Assembly: GCA_029859145.1 (NCBI GenBank)
Contig: JAOUDT010000045.1
Coordinates: 1-8,466 of the forward strand
Reading direction: 5' to 3'
Source of the DNA: Dehalococcoidia bacterium
GTDB taxonomy: Bacteria; Chloroflexota; Dehalococcoidia; GIF9; AB-539-J10
DNA length: 8,466 nt
In this document: positions 1 to 6,844 of the stretch, piece by piece
How positions within the stretch are numbered: the first letter of the stretch is position 1
How the letters are laid out: each line of letters opens with the position of its first letter
The notes under the pieces: model-generated
What the model was told of the DNA's origin: nothing
Database searches by the model: none
The model's input: the letters and a program-made list of their open reading frames with translations, nothing else
Made by a program: the position numbers and the translations under genes

Positions 1-368
1 GGTTTGCGGTAACAAATCTGGAATTCATCAAGATACTCGAGGATGTTTTGCCTGGCGTTAAGTCAACGGTGGGGCTTTCCAATGTATCCAACGGGGTACC
101 GGAGCAACTCAGGCCGCTTCTTAACCGCACCTATCTGATGATGCTGGGCAGAGATGGGCTTTATTCTGCGATTGCTGACCCTTTGGATAAAGAGCTTATG
201 AGCTTGGCCAAGGGAGAGATGCCGAAGATTACCGAGCTTATTCATAAAGCCATGGACAAGGAGGACATAGACCTGTCCGCCCTGGCTCAAAAGGAAATTG
301 AGTATGTTAAGACGGCCAGGGTTCTTATGGGGGAGACTTTGTACTCCGACGCCTGGCTGGAAAGTTAA
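1..368 (+). CDS. acsE: Methyltetrahydrofolate:corrinoid iron-sulfur protein methyltransferase AcsE, C-terminal part
   Basis: Partial gene: the reading frame is open from base 3 (and enters from the left edge) to a TAA at 366-368, giving about 121 residues. AcsE transfers the methyl group of methyl-THF to the Co(I) corrinoid of the AcsCD protein in the cytoplasm. The visible part matches the end of the TIM-barrel pterin-binding methyltransferase family: the strand with TVGLSNVS, then RPLLNRTYL, then SAIADPLDKELM, and a final helix with VLMGETLYSD. These correspond to GLSNVS, RPLINRTFL, AAIAD and LLNQTVYCD in the acetogen enzyme as I remember it. Between DKELM and the last helix there are about 33 extra, mostly charged residues (roughly bases 200-305) compared with the Moorella enzyme. 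The catalytic N-terminal and middle barrel are outside the window. A TTG at 48 and inner ATGs are not the true start. It lies 12 nt upstream of acsD, probably in the same transcript. Confidence 0.9.
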   Translation, partial: FAVTNLEFIKILEDVLPGVKSTVGLSNVSNGVPEQLRPLLNRTYLMMLGRDGLYSAIADPLDKELMSLAKGEMPKITELIHKAMDKEDIDLSALAQKEIEYVKTARVLMGETLYSDAWLES

Positions 369-374
369 GGAGGG
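367..374 (+). promoter_or_regulatory. Shine-Dalgarno site of acsD
   Basis: AAGGAGGG, with a 6-nt spacer to the ATG at 381. It overlaps the acsE stop codon (TAA 366-368), so ribosomes ending acsE translation uncover or reach the acsD start directly. It fixes the acsD start and shows standard bacterial initiation. Confidence 0.8.
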
Positions 375-380
375 TAAACG

Positions 381-1286
381 ATGGATTACAAAGCACCAGT
401 TGAAGCGTATACCGGGGTAGTTAGAGAGGTAGCTATTGGGAAAGGCAATAAGAGCTTGAAGATTGGGGGAGAGAATATTCTTCCCCTTCATTTTTTTGAC
501 CAGGGCTCGAATCCCAATCCGGTGAAGTTTGCTCTTGAAGTTCTGGACATGAAGCCTGAAGACTGGCCTGAGCATGCAGTGGAACCCTTCAAGGATGTAA
601 TCGCCAACTCGGTCAGCTGGGCCAAGAAATGCCAGGGCGCTGGTGTAGATGCAGTCTCGCTCTTTCTCATGAGTACAGACCCGGCGGTCAAAGATGCTCC
701 TGCAGATAAGGCAGCGACATTGGCCAAGGAAGTAGCCGAGGCTATAGCTGTACCTTTGATTGTCTATGGCTCAGGAGATGAAAAGAAAGATGTAGAGGTG
801 CTTTCCAAGGTTGCTGAAGTATGCGATGGCATGAACCTCCTTATAGGCCCGGTGCTTAAGGAAAACTACGAAGCAGTGGGCAAGGCAATTCTGAACCACG
901 GGCACACAGCTATTGCTCAAAGTCCTCTGGATATCAACTTACTTAAGGAACTGAATGTCAAGCTCAGCAAGATATTTCCTCCGGACAGAATTGTGATTGA
1001 TCCGTTGTCTTCCGCATTGGGCTATGGCATGGAATATAGTTTCTCTTTGATCGAGCGGGTAAAACAGATTGGAATTATGACAAAAGACAGTATGACCATG
1101 ATGCCGATTATTGCCAATCTTGGTGGGGAATGCTGGAAGACAAAACAGGCCAAGGAAAATAAGAAACAAGGATTGCTTTGGGAAGGAGTGACAGCGCTAT
1201 CGCTTCTCTTGGCCGGGGCAAATATTATTGTACTGAGGCATCCCGAGACCTTGAAACTAATAAAGGAAACAATAGAAGCGAGGTAA
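381..1286 (+). CDS. acsD: Corrinoid iron-sulfur protein small subunit (AcsD/CdhD delta)
   Basis: 301 residues, close to the usual size of bacterial AcsD (just over 300) and much shorter than archaeal CdhD (about 400 or more). AcsD is a TIM-barrel protein that pairs with AcsC; together they carry the corrinoid cofactor that shuttles the methyl group from AcsE to acetyl-CoA synthase. Family signatures: LPLHFFDQG near residues 35-42, a DWP turn at 61-63, ARSPLDIN-like AQSPLDIN at 179-186, IVIDPLSSALGYGMEYSFS at about 204-222, and a C-terminal LLWEGVTALSLLLAGA followed by LRHPE (residues 265-289). These run in the same order as in acetogen AcsD. The ATG at 381 is chosen for its strong upstream AAGGAGGG. 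The gene sits between acsE and cdhA and is separated from its partner acsC by the whole cdhABC block, which is not the usual adjacent pairing. No truncation or missing part is visible. Confidence 0.93.
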   Translation: MDYKAPVEAYTGVVREVAIGKGNKSLKIGGENILPLHFFDQGSNPNPVKFALEVLDMKPEDWPEHAVEPFKDVIANSVSWAKKCQGAGVDAVSLFLMSTDPAVKDAPADKAATLAKEVAEAIAVPLIVYGSGDEKKDVEVLSKVAEVCDGMNLLIGPVLKENYEAVGKAILNHGHTAIAQSPLDINLLKELNVKLSKIFPPDRIVIDPLSSALGYGMEYSFSLIERVKQIGIMTKDSMTMMPIIANLGGECWKTKQAKENKKQGLLWEGVTALSLLLAGANIIVLRHPETLKLIKETIEAR

Positions 1287-1290
1287 GAAA

Positions 1291-3597
1291 ATGGCACAAG
1301 TCAAAGAAATAACGCGGAAATTAGAAGAAATTCGGGAAAAGATAAAAGCGGAGATTGCCTGGGAGCCGGTAGGTCCCACTCCGATGCCAGAAATTCCCGA
1401 CCTCAGAAACTGGGACATGAGGTTGTTGAAAACATATGCGCCTTTTTATGCGCCTTTCTGTGATTTATGTTGCTTCTGTACCTATGGCAAATGTGACCTC
1501 ACCGAGACCAGGAGAGGAGGCTGCGGCATTGATATAGCTACTCAGCAGGCAAGATGGGTGCTTCTGACCTGCTTGATGGGATGTTCCGCTCATAGTGCCC
1601 ATGCCGGGCACATTCTGGAATTCTTGATTGATAAACACGGCCCGGACAAGAAGATAGATCTAGGTGGGTCAATCAGTATCGAAGCACCGCACATAAGGAC
1701 AGTTGTGGGCTTGAAGCCTGAGACTCTGGGTGATCTTTCCAAAGCCATAGAATATGTCTACAAGGAAATCACCCACCTTCTGGATTCGACTAATATGGGG
1801 CAGGAGGGGAGCTACCTGGACTATGAATCGAAAGCTCTTCATGCGGGCATGCTGGACCACGTGGGCATGGAAGTGGCTGATATTGCCCAGATTGTGGGAT
1901 TCAATTACCCAACTTCAGTCGCTGATACGCCCCTGATAGATTTGGGGTGGGCAGCCGTGGACAAAAGCAAACCGGTGATCCTGTTTGTGGGGCATAACCC
2001 GGCCACTTCTACTGTGGTCATTGACTACCTCCGGGAGAATAATCTTTATGACCAGGTTGAAGTCTGTGGTGTCTGTTGCACCGCTCTGGAGACAAGCAGG
2101 TATTCTGATAGAGCCAAAGTTGTTGGTCCTTTTTCCCGGCAGCTTTTCTTCATCAGAAGTGGCATTGCCGATGTAATAATGACCGATGAGCAATGCGTCA
2201 GGACTGATATGCCAATAGAGGCGTCCAAAGCCGGATCAGCGCTCATAGCTACTCTGGACAAGGCTATGTATGGACTTGAAGATGCCTCCGAAATGGATAC
2301 CGCAGAGATAGTCAGACAGATGGTAGAGGACAAGAAGCATTTTGCCATCCTCGACTCTCGAAAAGCGGCCGAGGTAGCGGCCAAGGTGGCCATTGAAATT
2401 GCCCCGCAGAGGAGAAAAGAATGGCTGACGGAGGCAGAGGCCAAGGAACTGGCCACGAAGTGCAATGTCTGCGGTATGTGTGAGCAGGTATGCCCTAACC
2501 TTTTCAACATTGGCGCTGGTATAGCCGAGGTCGCCAAGGGCAATTTTGACCTGATAAGGGAGCAATTCAATCTCTGCATCGGCTGTGGAAAGTGCGAGGC
2601 CGAATGTCCTCGCAAGATTCCCATCTTCAAGATAATGCAGACTGCGGCAAGCATGGAAAAATGGAAGGTGAGAGCCGGACGTGGTCCGATAATGGATACT
2701 GAGATACGGACTGTCGGTGCCCCCATAACTCTGGGTACAATCCCTGGAGTGGTTGCCCTGGTAGGTTGCACTAACTATCCTGACATTCGAGACATTGCGG
2801 AGATGGTGGACGAGTTTGCCAGGAGAAAGTACATCGTGGTTGTTTCCGGCTGCACTAGTATGGTTGCCGGGATGTGGAAGGATGCCGATGGCAAGACCGT
2901 GTATGAAAAATATCCCCCGGCTTTTGACATGGGAGGAGTGGTGAACGTTGGCTCCTGCGTTGCCAACAGCCATATCACGGGAGCGGCCATAAAGATTGCC
3001 AATATCTTTGCTGCGCTGCCCCTGAGAGCAAACTACGAAGTGATGGCTGATTATGTCCTTAATCGTGTAGGTGCTGTGGGAGTGGCCTGGGGAGTGTACT
3101 CTCAGAAGGCGGCCGCCATTGGCACAGGCTGCAACAGGTTGGGCATCCCGGTGATACTGGGACCTCATTCCTCCAAATATAGAAGGTTGTATCTATCGAG
3201 AAAGGAAGAGGACGATTGGAGAGTTATGGATGCCCGGAAGAGGGAAATTGTGGATACTGGAGAGCCTTCCCCCGAGCACCTGGCTTACGTGTGTGAGACT
3301 AAAGAAAAGGCTATGGTGATGATCCCCAAGTTGTGCATAAGGAAGAATGATACCCCTCAGGGAAGAGCGATAAAATTGAACCATTACATCTCCCTACACA
3401 AGAAGTACATGGGTGGTGGTCTGCCTGAGGACATTCACCTCTTCGTGCGCAGGGATCCTGATATTCCGCTTGTCTATAAGAAAGAAGTGCGGGAGTACCT
3501 GCAGAAAATCGGCTGGAAACCCAGGGAGCCCGTGGGACTTCCTACCCTTATCGGCACTTATCCCAGCAAGGTTCCTGTGGATGCAGTGATACATTAG
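1291..3597 (+). CDS. cdhA: Archaeal-type CO dehydrogenase alpha subunit CdhA (ACDS, Ni-Fe CODH with ferredoxin domain)
   Basis: 768 residues, near the length of methanogen CdhA (about 800) and longer than bacterial CooS/AcsA (about 640-670). It catalyses reversible CO2 reduction to CO. N-terminal cluster region: C57, C60, C61, C63, C68 and C78 (pattern CX2CCXCX4CX9C), fitting the B/D cluster ligands, followed by HSAHAGH at 101-107. C-cluster candidates, aligned by motif to bacterial CODH: H235 in GHNP, C263 in GVCCTA, C302 in DEQC, C493 in VGCTNY, C521 in SGCTS, C556 in GSCV, with catalytic lysine K606 in YSQKA. Inserted between C302 and C493 are two ferredoxin motifs, C391/C394/C397/C401-P and C429/C432/C435/C439-P; these E and F clusters mark the archaeal ACDS form. 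All expected metal ligands appear present. The start is 4 nt after the acsD stop with only a weak GAGG upstream, so translation is probably coupled. cdhB follows after 12 nt. The long reverse-strand frames inside it are shadows. Confidence 0.96.
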   Translation: MAQVKEITRKLEEIREKIKAEIAWEPVGPTPMPEIPDLRNWDMRLLKTYAPFYAPFCDLCCFCTYGKCDLTETRRGGCGIDIATQQARWVLLTCLMGCSAHSAHAGHILEFLIDKHGPDKKIDLGGSISIEAPHIRTVVGLKPETLGDLSKAIEYVYKEITHLLDSTNMGQEGSYLDYESKALHAGMLDHVGMEVADIAQIVGFNYPTSVADTPLIDLGWAAVDKSKPVILFVGHNPATSTVVIDYLRENNLYDQVEVCGVCCTALETSRYSDRAKVVGPFSRQLFFIRSGIADVIMTDEQCVRTDMPIEASKAGSALIATLDKAMYGLEDASEMDTAEIVRQMVEDKKHFAILDSRKAAEVAAKVAIEIAPQRRKEWLTEAEAKELATKCNVCGMCEQVCPNLFNIGAGIAEVAKGNFDLIREQFNLCIGCGKCEAECPRKIPIFKIMQTAASMEKWKVRAGRGPIMDTEIRTVGAPITLGTIPGVVALVGCTNYPDIRDIAEMVDEFARRKYIVVVSGCTSMVAGMWKDADGKTVYEKYPPAFDMGGVVNVGSCVANSHITGAAIKIANIFAALPLRANYEVMADYVLNRVGAVGVAWGVYSQKAAAIGTGCNRLGIPVILGPHSSKYRRLYLSRKEEDDWRVMDARKREIVDTGEPSPEHLAYVCETKEKAMVMIPKLCIRKNDTPQGRAIKLNHYISLHKKYMGGGLPEDIHLFVRRDPDIPLVYKKEVREYLQKIGWKPREPVGLPTLIGTYPSKVPVDAVIH

Positions 3598-3604
3598 AAG
3601 GAGG
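3598..3604 (+). promoter_or_regulatory. Shine-Dalgarno site of cdhB
   Basis: AAGGAGG directly after the cdhA TAG stop, with a 5-nt spacer to the ATG at 3610. It supports the chosen cdhB start and an independent strong initiation for the epsilon subunit. Confidence 0.8.
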
Positions 3605-3609
3605 ATAAA

Positions 3610-4161
3610 ATGAGTGCAGTGATACCATATCATAGGGTAAATGTCTTAACCGGGATCAAATCGGCCAGGCTGATAGAAGATGCCCAGGAATATGCTGGCC
3701 TGATACAGAAAGCAAAGAGGCCGCTGCTGGTACTGGGCCCTCTTCTGCTGAAACATTCGCTTGGTGACAAACTGGTCCTGGAGTATGCTCTGGAGATTGC
3801 CAAGGCTGCTAACATTCCTACATGCGCCACGGCCCAGGTCAGAGCAAAGATGGGAGAGCTGGGCGTGACGCCGGATAGCTTCTATGATGTTGTGGAGATA
3901 ATCAATGCCCTCAAGGATCCCAACTGGCAGGGAGTCAAGAAGGAAGGCAATCATGACTTGGTGATCTTCTTCGGTATAAGGAGCGATCTTGGAGAGCAGG
4001 GCCTCTCTGTGCTCAAGCATTTCGCTCCTCACCTAAAAACAATGACGCTGTGCAAGTATTACTTCCCTAATGCAAACTATTCTCTGCCCAATTTCAGAAA
4101 AGATGAGCAGTGGAAAGCGTTCTTGGAAAGCCTAATAGATAATTTGAAGAAAGGAGCATAA
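3610..4161 (+). CDS. cdhB: ACDS CO dehydrogenase epsilon subunit CdhB
   Basis: 183 residues, slightly longer than typical archaeal CdhB (about 170). CdhB binds CdhA to form the alpha2-epsilon2 CODH component; it has a Rossmann-like (DHS-type nucleotide-binding) fold and no metal cluster, and its exact role is unsettled (proposed contact with FAD or with electron carriers). Visible signs: KRPLLVLGPLLL at 36-47 as the first beta strand and glycine turn, a second strand with HDLVIFFG at 115-122, and a late YYFPNANYSLPN at 150-161 that resembles the conserved aromatic/proline region near the end of the family. Cysteines are few (C72, C148) and do not form a cluster motif. Position immediately after cdhA and before cdhC repeats the methanogen order cdhA-cdhB-cdhC. 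Bacterial acetogen acs operons lack this gene, so it is strong support for an archaeal-type complex. The start has a strong upstream AAGGAGG. Confidence 0.92.
   Translation: MSAVIPYHRVNVLTGIKSARLIEDAQEYAGLIQKAKRPLLVLGPLLLKHSLGDKLVLEYALEIAKAANIPTCATAQVRAKMGELGVTPDSFYDVVEIINALKDPNWQGVKKEGNHDLVIFFGIRSDLGEQGLSVLKHFAPHLKTMTLCKYYFPNANYSLPNFRKDEQWKAFLESLIDNLKKGA
4151..4156 (+). promoter_or_regulatory. Shine-Dalgarno site of cdhC
   Basis: AAGGAG lying inside the last codons of cdhB, with an 8-nt spacer to the ATG at 4165. The cdhB stop (4159-4161) is between it and the start, which suggests translational coupling of cdhB and cdhC. Confidence 0.7.
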
Positions 4162-4164
4162 GAA

Positions 4165-5412
4165 ATGGCAGACGGATTTCATGTTGATATCGGACCTCAA
4201 TACGAAGGCGAGGTAATAAGAAAGGAAGACCTGTACATAGAATTCGGTGGGCCAAAAGCAGCACATAAGTTTGAATTAGCAACAGTCAAAAGTCCTGATG
4301 AAATAGAGCATGAGAAAGTAGAAATCATCGGCCCGGACCTAGGTGATTTGCAGCCTTACGATGAAGAGAAAGGCGGTGGTAGCTATCCTATTGCCATTCT
4401 GGTGGATGTTGCCGGAGGACAACTGGACAAGGATGCCGAGGCAATCATCGAGAGGCGGATTCATATGTTCACTAACATGATTGAGGGGTGGTATCACATG
4501 AATCAGAGGCAGGATACGTGGATGAGGATAAGTAAAAACTGCTATAAGAAGGGCTTTACTTCGCTGCGGGAATTGGGAGAAATCTACATCTTACTTTATA
4601 CATCGGAGATGCCGATCATCGAGAAGATCCAGATCACTATTATCACCGATGAAGCAAAGATAAAGGAACTTCTGCCCCATGCCTTGGAGGTTTATGCCGC
4701 CAGAGACGAACGGGTGAGGAAATTGAATGACGAGGATGTGGATACCTTCTACGGGTGTGTCCTGTGTCAGAGCTTCGCTCCAACCCATTGCTCTATCATA
4801 ACGCCCAACAGAATCGCCAACTGTGGGGCCATAAACTGGTTCGACGGCAGAGCTGCTGCCAAGATTGACCCGGAAGGACCCATATTTGCCATAGCAAAAG
4901 GCGAGCTTATAGACCCTGTAAAAGGCGAATATTCAGGGGTGAATGCTGTTGAAGCTGAGAAGTCTCTGGGAAACTACGATAGAGTCTATCTCTACAGTGC
5001 ATTTGAGCACCCGCACACGTCTTGTGGCTGTTTCGAAGCGATTGTCTATTACATTCCCGAGACCGATGCTTTTGGAGTGGTACACAGGGAGTTCAAGGGT
5101 GAAACTGTAATCGGGGAAACGTTTTCTCATATGGCAGGAGAAACCTCCGGAGGCAAACAAATAGAAGGAAGACTGGGAACCGGACTGCAGCAGCTAAGGT
5201 CTCCCAAGTTCATCCAGGCCGACGGTGGTCTGGCCCGTATAGTGTGGATGCCCAAGGAGTTGAAGGAAAGGTTCAAGGACGCGCTGGAAGCGAAAGGACT
5301 TTACGATAAAATAGCCTCAGAAGAAGATGTCAAGAACGTGGATGAGCTTCTGGCATTTCTGGAAAAGGTGGGGCATCCTTGGCTAAAGGGGGAGGTGCAG
5401 CTTCCAACCTAA
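4165..5412 (+). CDS. cdhC: Acetyl-CoA synthase beta subunit CdhC (short archaeal-type form)
   Basis: 415 residues. It condenses a corrinoid-bound methyl group, CO and CoA to acetyl-CoA at the A-cluster. The length matches archaeal CdhC (about 400-470) and not bacterial AcsB (about 730), so the N-terminal domain that docks AcsB onto bacterial CODH is absent. A-cluster region: C198 and C201 in GCVLCQSFAP, C209, C220 in NCGAINWFDGRAA, then C287-G288-C289 in TSCGCFEA, the distal-nickel site. The distance C201 to C287 (86 residues) equals that between the equivalent Moorella residues 509 and 595. The third cluster cysteine is odd: family members read H-V-C here, while this protein reads H-C-S (H208, C209, S210), so the Cys is one residue early and Ser occupies the usual ligand position. 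The C-terminal FIQADGGLARIVWMPKELK (349-367) is highly family-typical. The last 45 residues, beyond about 370, are a charged, helix-like tail. Gap to cdhB is 3 nt. Confidence 0.95.
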   Translation: MADGFHVDIGPQYEGEVIRKEDLYIEFGGPKAAHKFELATVKSPDEIEHEKVEIIGPDLGDLQPYDEEKGGGSYPIAILVDVAGGQLDKDAEAIIERRIHMFTNMIEGWYHMNQRQDTWMRISKNCYKKGFTSLRELGEIYILLYTSEMPIIEKIQITIITDEAKIKELLPHALEVYAARDERVRKLNDEDVDTFYGCVLCQSFAPTHCSIITPNRIANCGAINWFDGRAAAKIDPEGPIFAIAKGELIDPVKGEYSGVNAVEAEKSLGNYDRVYLYSAFEHPHTSCGCFEAIVYYIPETDAFGVVHREFKGETVIGETFSHMAGETSGGKQIEGRLGTGLQQLRSPKFIQADGGLARIVWMPKELKERFKDALEAKGLYDKIASEEDVKNVDELLAFLEKVGHPWLKGEVQLPT

Positions 5413-5424
5413 AGGCAGGATTAG

Positions 5425-5466
5425 TCAGCAATCAGCAATCAGTTAACTGAAAACTGATAGCTATAG
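5425..5466 (+). repeat. Seven-nucleotide-periodic repeat with palindrome in the cdhC-acsC gap
   Basis: Inside the 67-nt gap (5413-5479), the sequence falls into consecutive 7-nt units: TCAGCAA at 5425 and again at 5432, TCAGTTA at 5439, ACTGAAA at 5446, ACTGATA at 5453. The first three begin TCAG; the last two begin ACTGA, the reverse complement of TCAGT. The join makes a perfect 12-nt palindrome, TCAGTTAACTGA (5439-5450). An alternative 7-bp stem pairs ATCAGTT (5438-5444) with AACTGAT (5452-5458) around a 7-nt loop. No T-run follows, so it does not look like an intrinsic terminator. It could be a short dispersed intergenic repeat, an RNA-processing hairpin or a protein-binding site; the sequence alone does not decide. 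Confidence 0.6.
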
Positions 5467-5474
5467 AAGGAGGT
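5467..5474 (+). promoter_or_regulatory. Shine-Dalgarno site of acsC
   Basis: AAGGAGGT with a 5-nt spacer to the ATG at 5480; the best match to the bacterial anti-Shine-Dalgarno core in the window. Being 55 nt past the cdhC stop and just after a hairpin-forming repeat, acsC is probably initiated independently. Confidence 0.8.
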
Positions 5475-5479
5475 TTGCT

Positions 5480-6844
5480 ATGCCAATTGCAGGTTCTGAG
5501 ATTGTAAAGATGCTTCCCGGAAGGAAGCCGTGTAAGGACTGTGGCTTTCCTACCTGTTTTGCCTTTGCCATGAAACTGGCGTCAGGCGGGGCTACTGTCG
5601 ATAAATGTCCTTACTTATCTGAGGAAGTTAAGGCCAAGCTACTGGACCTCTTGGCACCACCGATAAAGCTTGTCACTGTGGGCTCAGGAGAGAACGCCGT
5701 CAGAGTGGGTAACGAAGAAGTGATATACAGGCATGAGAAGACATTTGTGCATTCACCGGGCATTACGCTGCTTATCTCAGACAACGAAGACAATGCCAAA
5801 ATCGAGGAGAAAATAAAGAAGATAAAAGAGTTGCAGTTCCCCTGGGTCGGGGTGAACCTGAAGGCAAATCTTCTGGCACTTCATTTTGCCTCAGGGGACA
5901 AGAACAAGTTTTTGGCTCTGGTGAAGAAGGTCTGTGATTCAACAGATGTAGGTATGATCCTGATATCAGAAGATTTGGACGTCCTATTTGAGGCGCGGGA
6001 CATATGCGCAGATAGGCACCCACTTGTCTACCCCATAACCAAAGAAAACATTGACAAGGCGATTCCAAAGATTAAGGAGAACCTTACTCCTGTTGGCATT
6101 CACGGGAAGAGTATTGAAGAGCTCATCCCTCTGACTGTTAAGTTAAAGGAGGCCGGAATTGAGGAACTGGTTCTAGACCCTGGTTCCAAGAATTTGCTGG
6201 AGGCAATAAGAGACCAGACTTTTGTCAGGAAGGCAGCGCTGAAGCAAGGTTTCAAGCCTCTGGGCTATCCCACTATCGCCTTCCCTTGCTTCATGGCCAA
6301 GGATGGGCTGAAAGAAATGCTGGTGGGCTCGGCGTTCATAAATAAATGGGCAAGTATTATCGTCTTTTCTGATTTCGACCAATATTCCCTGCTTCCTCTC
6401 CTGGTTCAGCGGCTGAACATCTATACCGATCCTCGTTTCCCCATGGCAGTAGAGGAGAAGTATTATGAAGTCGGAGAACCCGATGAATCCTCGCCAGTCC
6501 TGGTCACTTCAAACTGGGCTCTGACTTACTTTCTTGTCTCATCGGCTGTTGAGGCTACCAAGGTTCCTGCCTACATTTGTGTCAAAGATGCGGAAGGGCT
6601 TGGGGTCCTCACTGCCTGGGCAGCAGGTAAGTTTAGCGGGGATTCCGTAGGAACATTCATCAAGAAATGTGGCATTGAAAGCAAAGTGAAGCACAGAAAG
6701 CTAGTCATCCCGGGCAAAGTGGCCAGAATCAAGGGTGAGCTTGAAGATGCCTTGAAGCTTGAATGGGAAATAATAGTCGGGCCCAAGGAGACGACCGGAA
6801 TAGGAGCTTTCTTGCCTGGACTTGCTAAGCAACTTAAAGGATAG
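5480..6844 (+). CDS. acsC: Corrinoid iron-sulfur protein large subunit (AcsC/CdhE gamma)
   Basis: 454 residues, close to bacterial AcsC (about 446). The large subunit holds a low-potential [4Fe-4S] cluster that reactivates Co(II), a TIM-barrel middle domain, and a C-terminal domain that binds the corrinoid. The cluster motif is complete at the N terminus: C18, C21, C26 and C43 (CX2CX4CX16C), within KPCKDCGFPTC. The barrel spans about residues 60-325, with LVLDPGSKN at 230-238 as a typical strand-loop. The corrinoid domain follows, with LVTSNWALTYFLVSSAVE at 341-358, VPAYICVKDAEGLGVLTAW at 362-380, and the family-typical VIPGKVARIKGELED at 409-423 and GPKETTGIGAFLP at 434-446. The start is fixed by AAGGAGGT. 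It is the partner of AcsD but lies 4.2 kb away, downstream of cdhC. In methanogens the cdhD and cdhE subunit genes lie together and cooC usually sits between cdhC and cdhD; here no cooC is seen. Its 3' end probably overlaps the next gene. Confidence 0.95.
   Translation: MPIAGSEIVKMLPGRKPCKDCGFPTCFAFAMKLASGGATVDKCPYLSEEVKAKLLDLLAPPIKLVTVGSGENAVRVGNEEVIYRHEKTFVHSPGITLLISDNEDNAKIEEKIKKIKELQFPWVGVNLKANLLALHFASGDKNKFLALVKKVCDSTDVGMILISEDLDVLFEARDICADRHPLVYPITKENIDKAIPKIKENLTPVGIHGKSIEELIPLTVKLKEAGIEELVLDPGSKNLLEAIRDQTFVRKAALKQGFKPLGYPTIAFPCFMAKDGLKEMLVGSAFINKWASIIVFSDFDQYSLLPLLVQRLNIYTDPRFPMAVEEKYYEVGEPDESSPVLVTSNWALTYFLVSSAVEATKVPAYICVKDAEGLGVLTAWAAGKFSGDSVGTFIKKCGIESKVKHRKLVIPGKVARIKGELEDALKLEWEIIVGPKETTGIGAFLPGLAKQLKG

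Noticed and set aside
63..575. Reverse-strand frame of 170 codons across acsE/acsD
   Set aside because: It spans the junction of two real forward genes and shows no family resemblance.
2046..3168. Long reverse-strand open frames (241 and 310 codons) inside cdhA
   Set aside because: They lie opposite a clearly identified gene with all metal ligands in place, their translations are Ser/His/Arg-rich with no recognisable domain, and they have no start signals; they are shadows of cdhA codon usage.
3610..4161. Reading the 183-aa protein as a thiamine-diphosphate enzyme or sirtuin fragment because of its Rossmann-like strands
   Set aside because: Length, position between cdhA and cdhC, and the RPLLVLGPLL strand fit CdhB; no catalytic motif of the other families is present.
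5421..5449. Possible promoter in the cdhC-acsC gap (TTAGTC with a 17-nt spacer)
   Set aside because: The matching -10 position reads TAACTG, a poor match, and the region is better described by the 7-nt repeat.
5438..5476. Intrinsic terminator after cdhC
   Set aside because: The stem is AT-rich, only 7 bp, and is followed by a purine-rich Shine-Dalgarno instead of a T-run.
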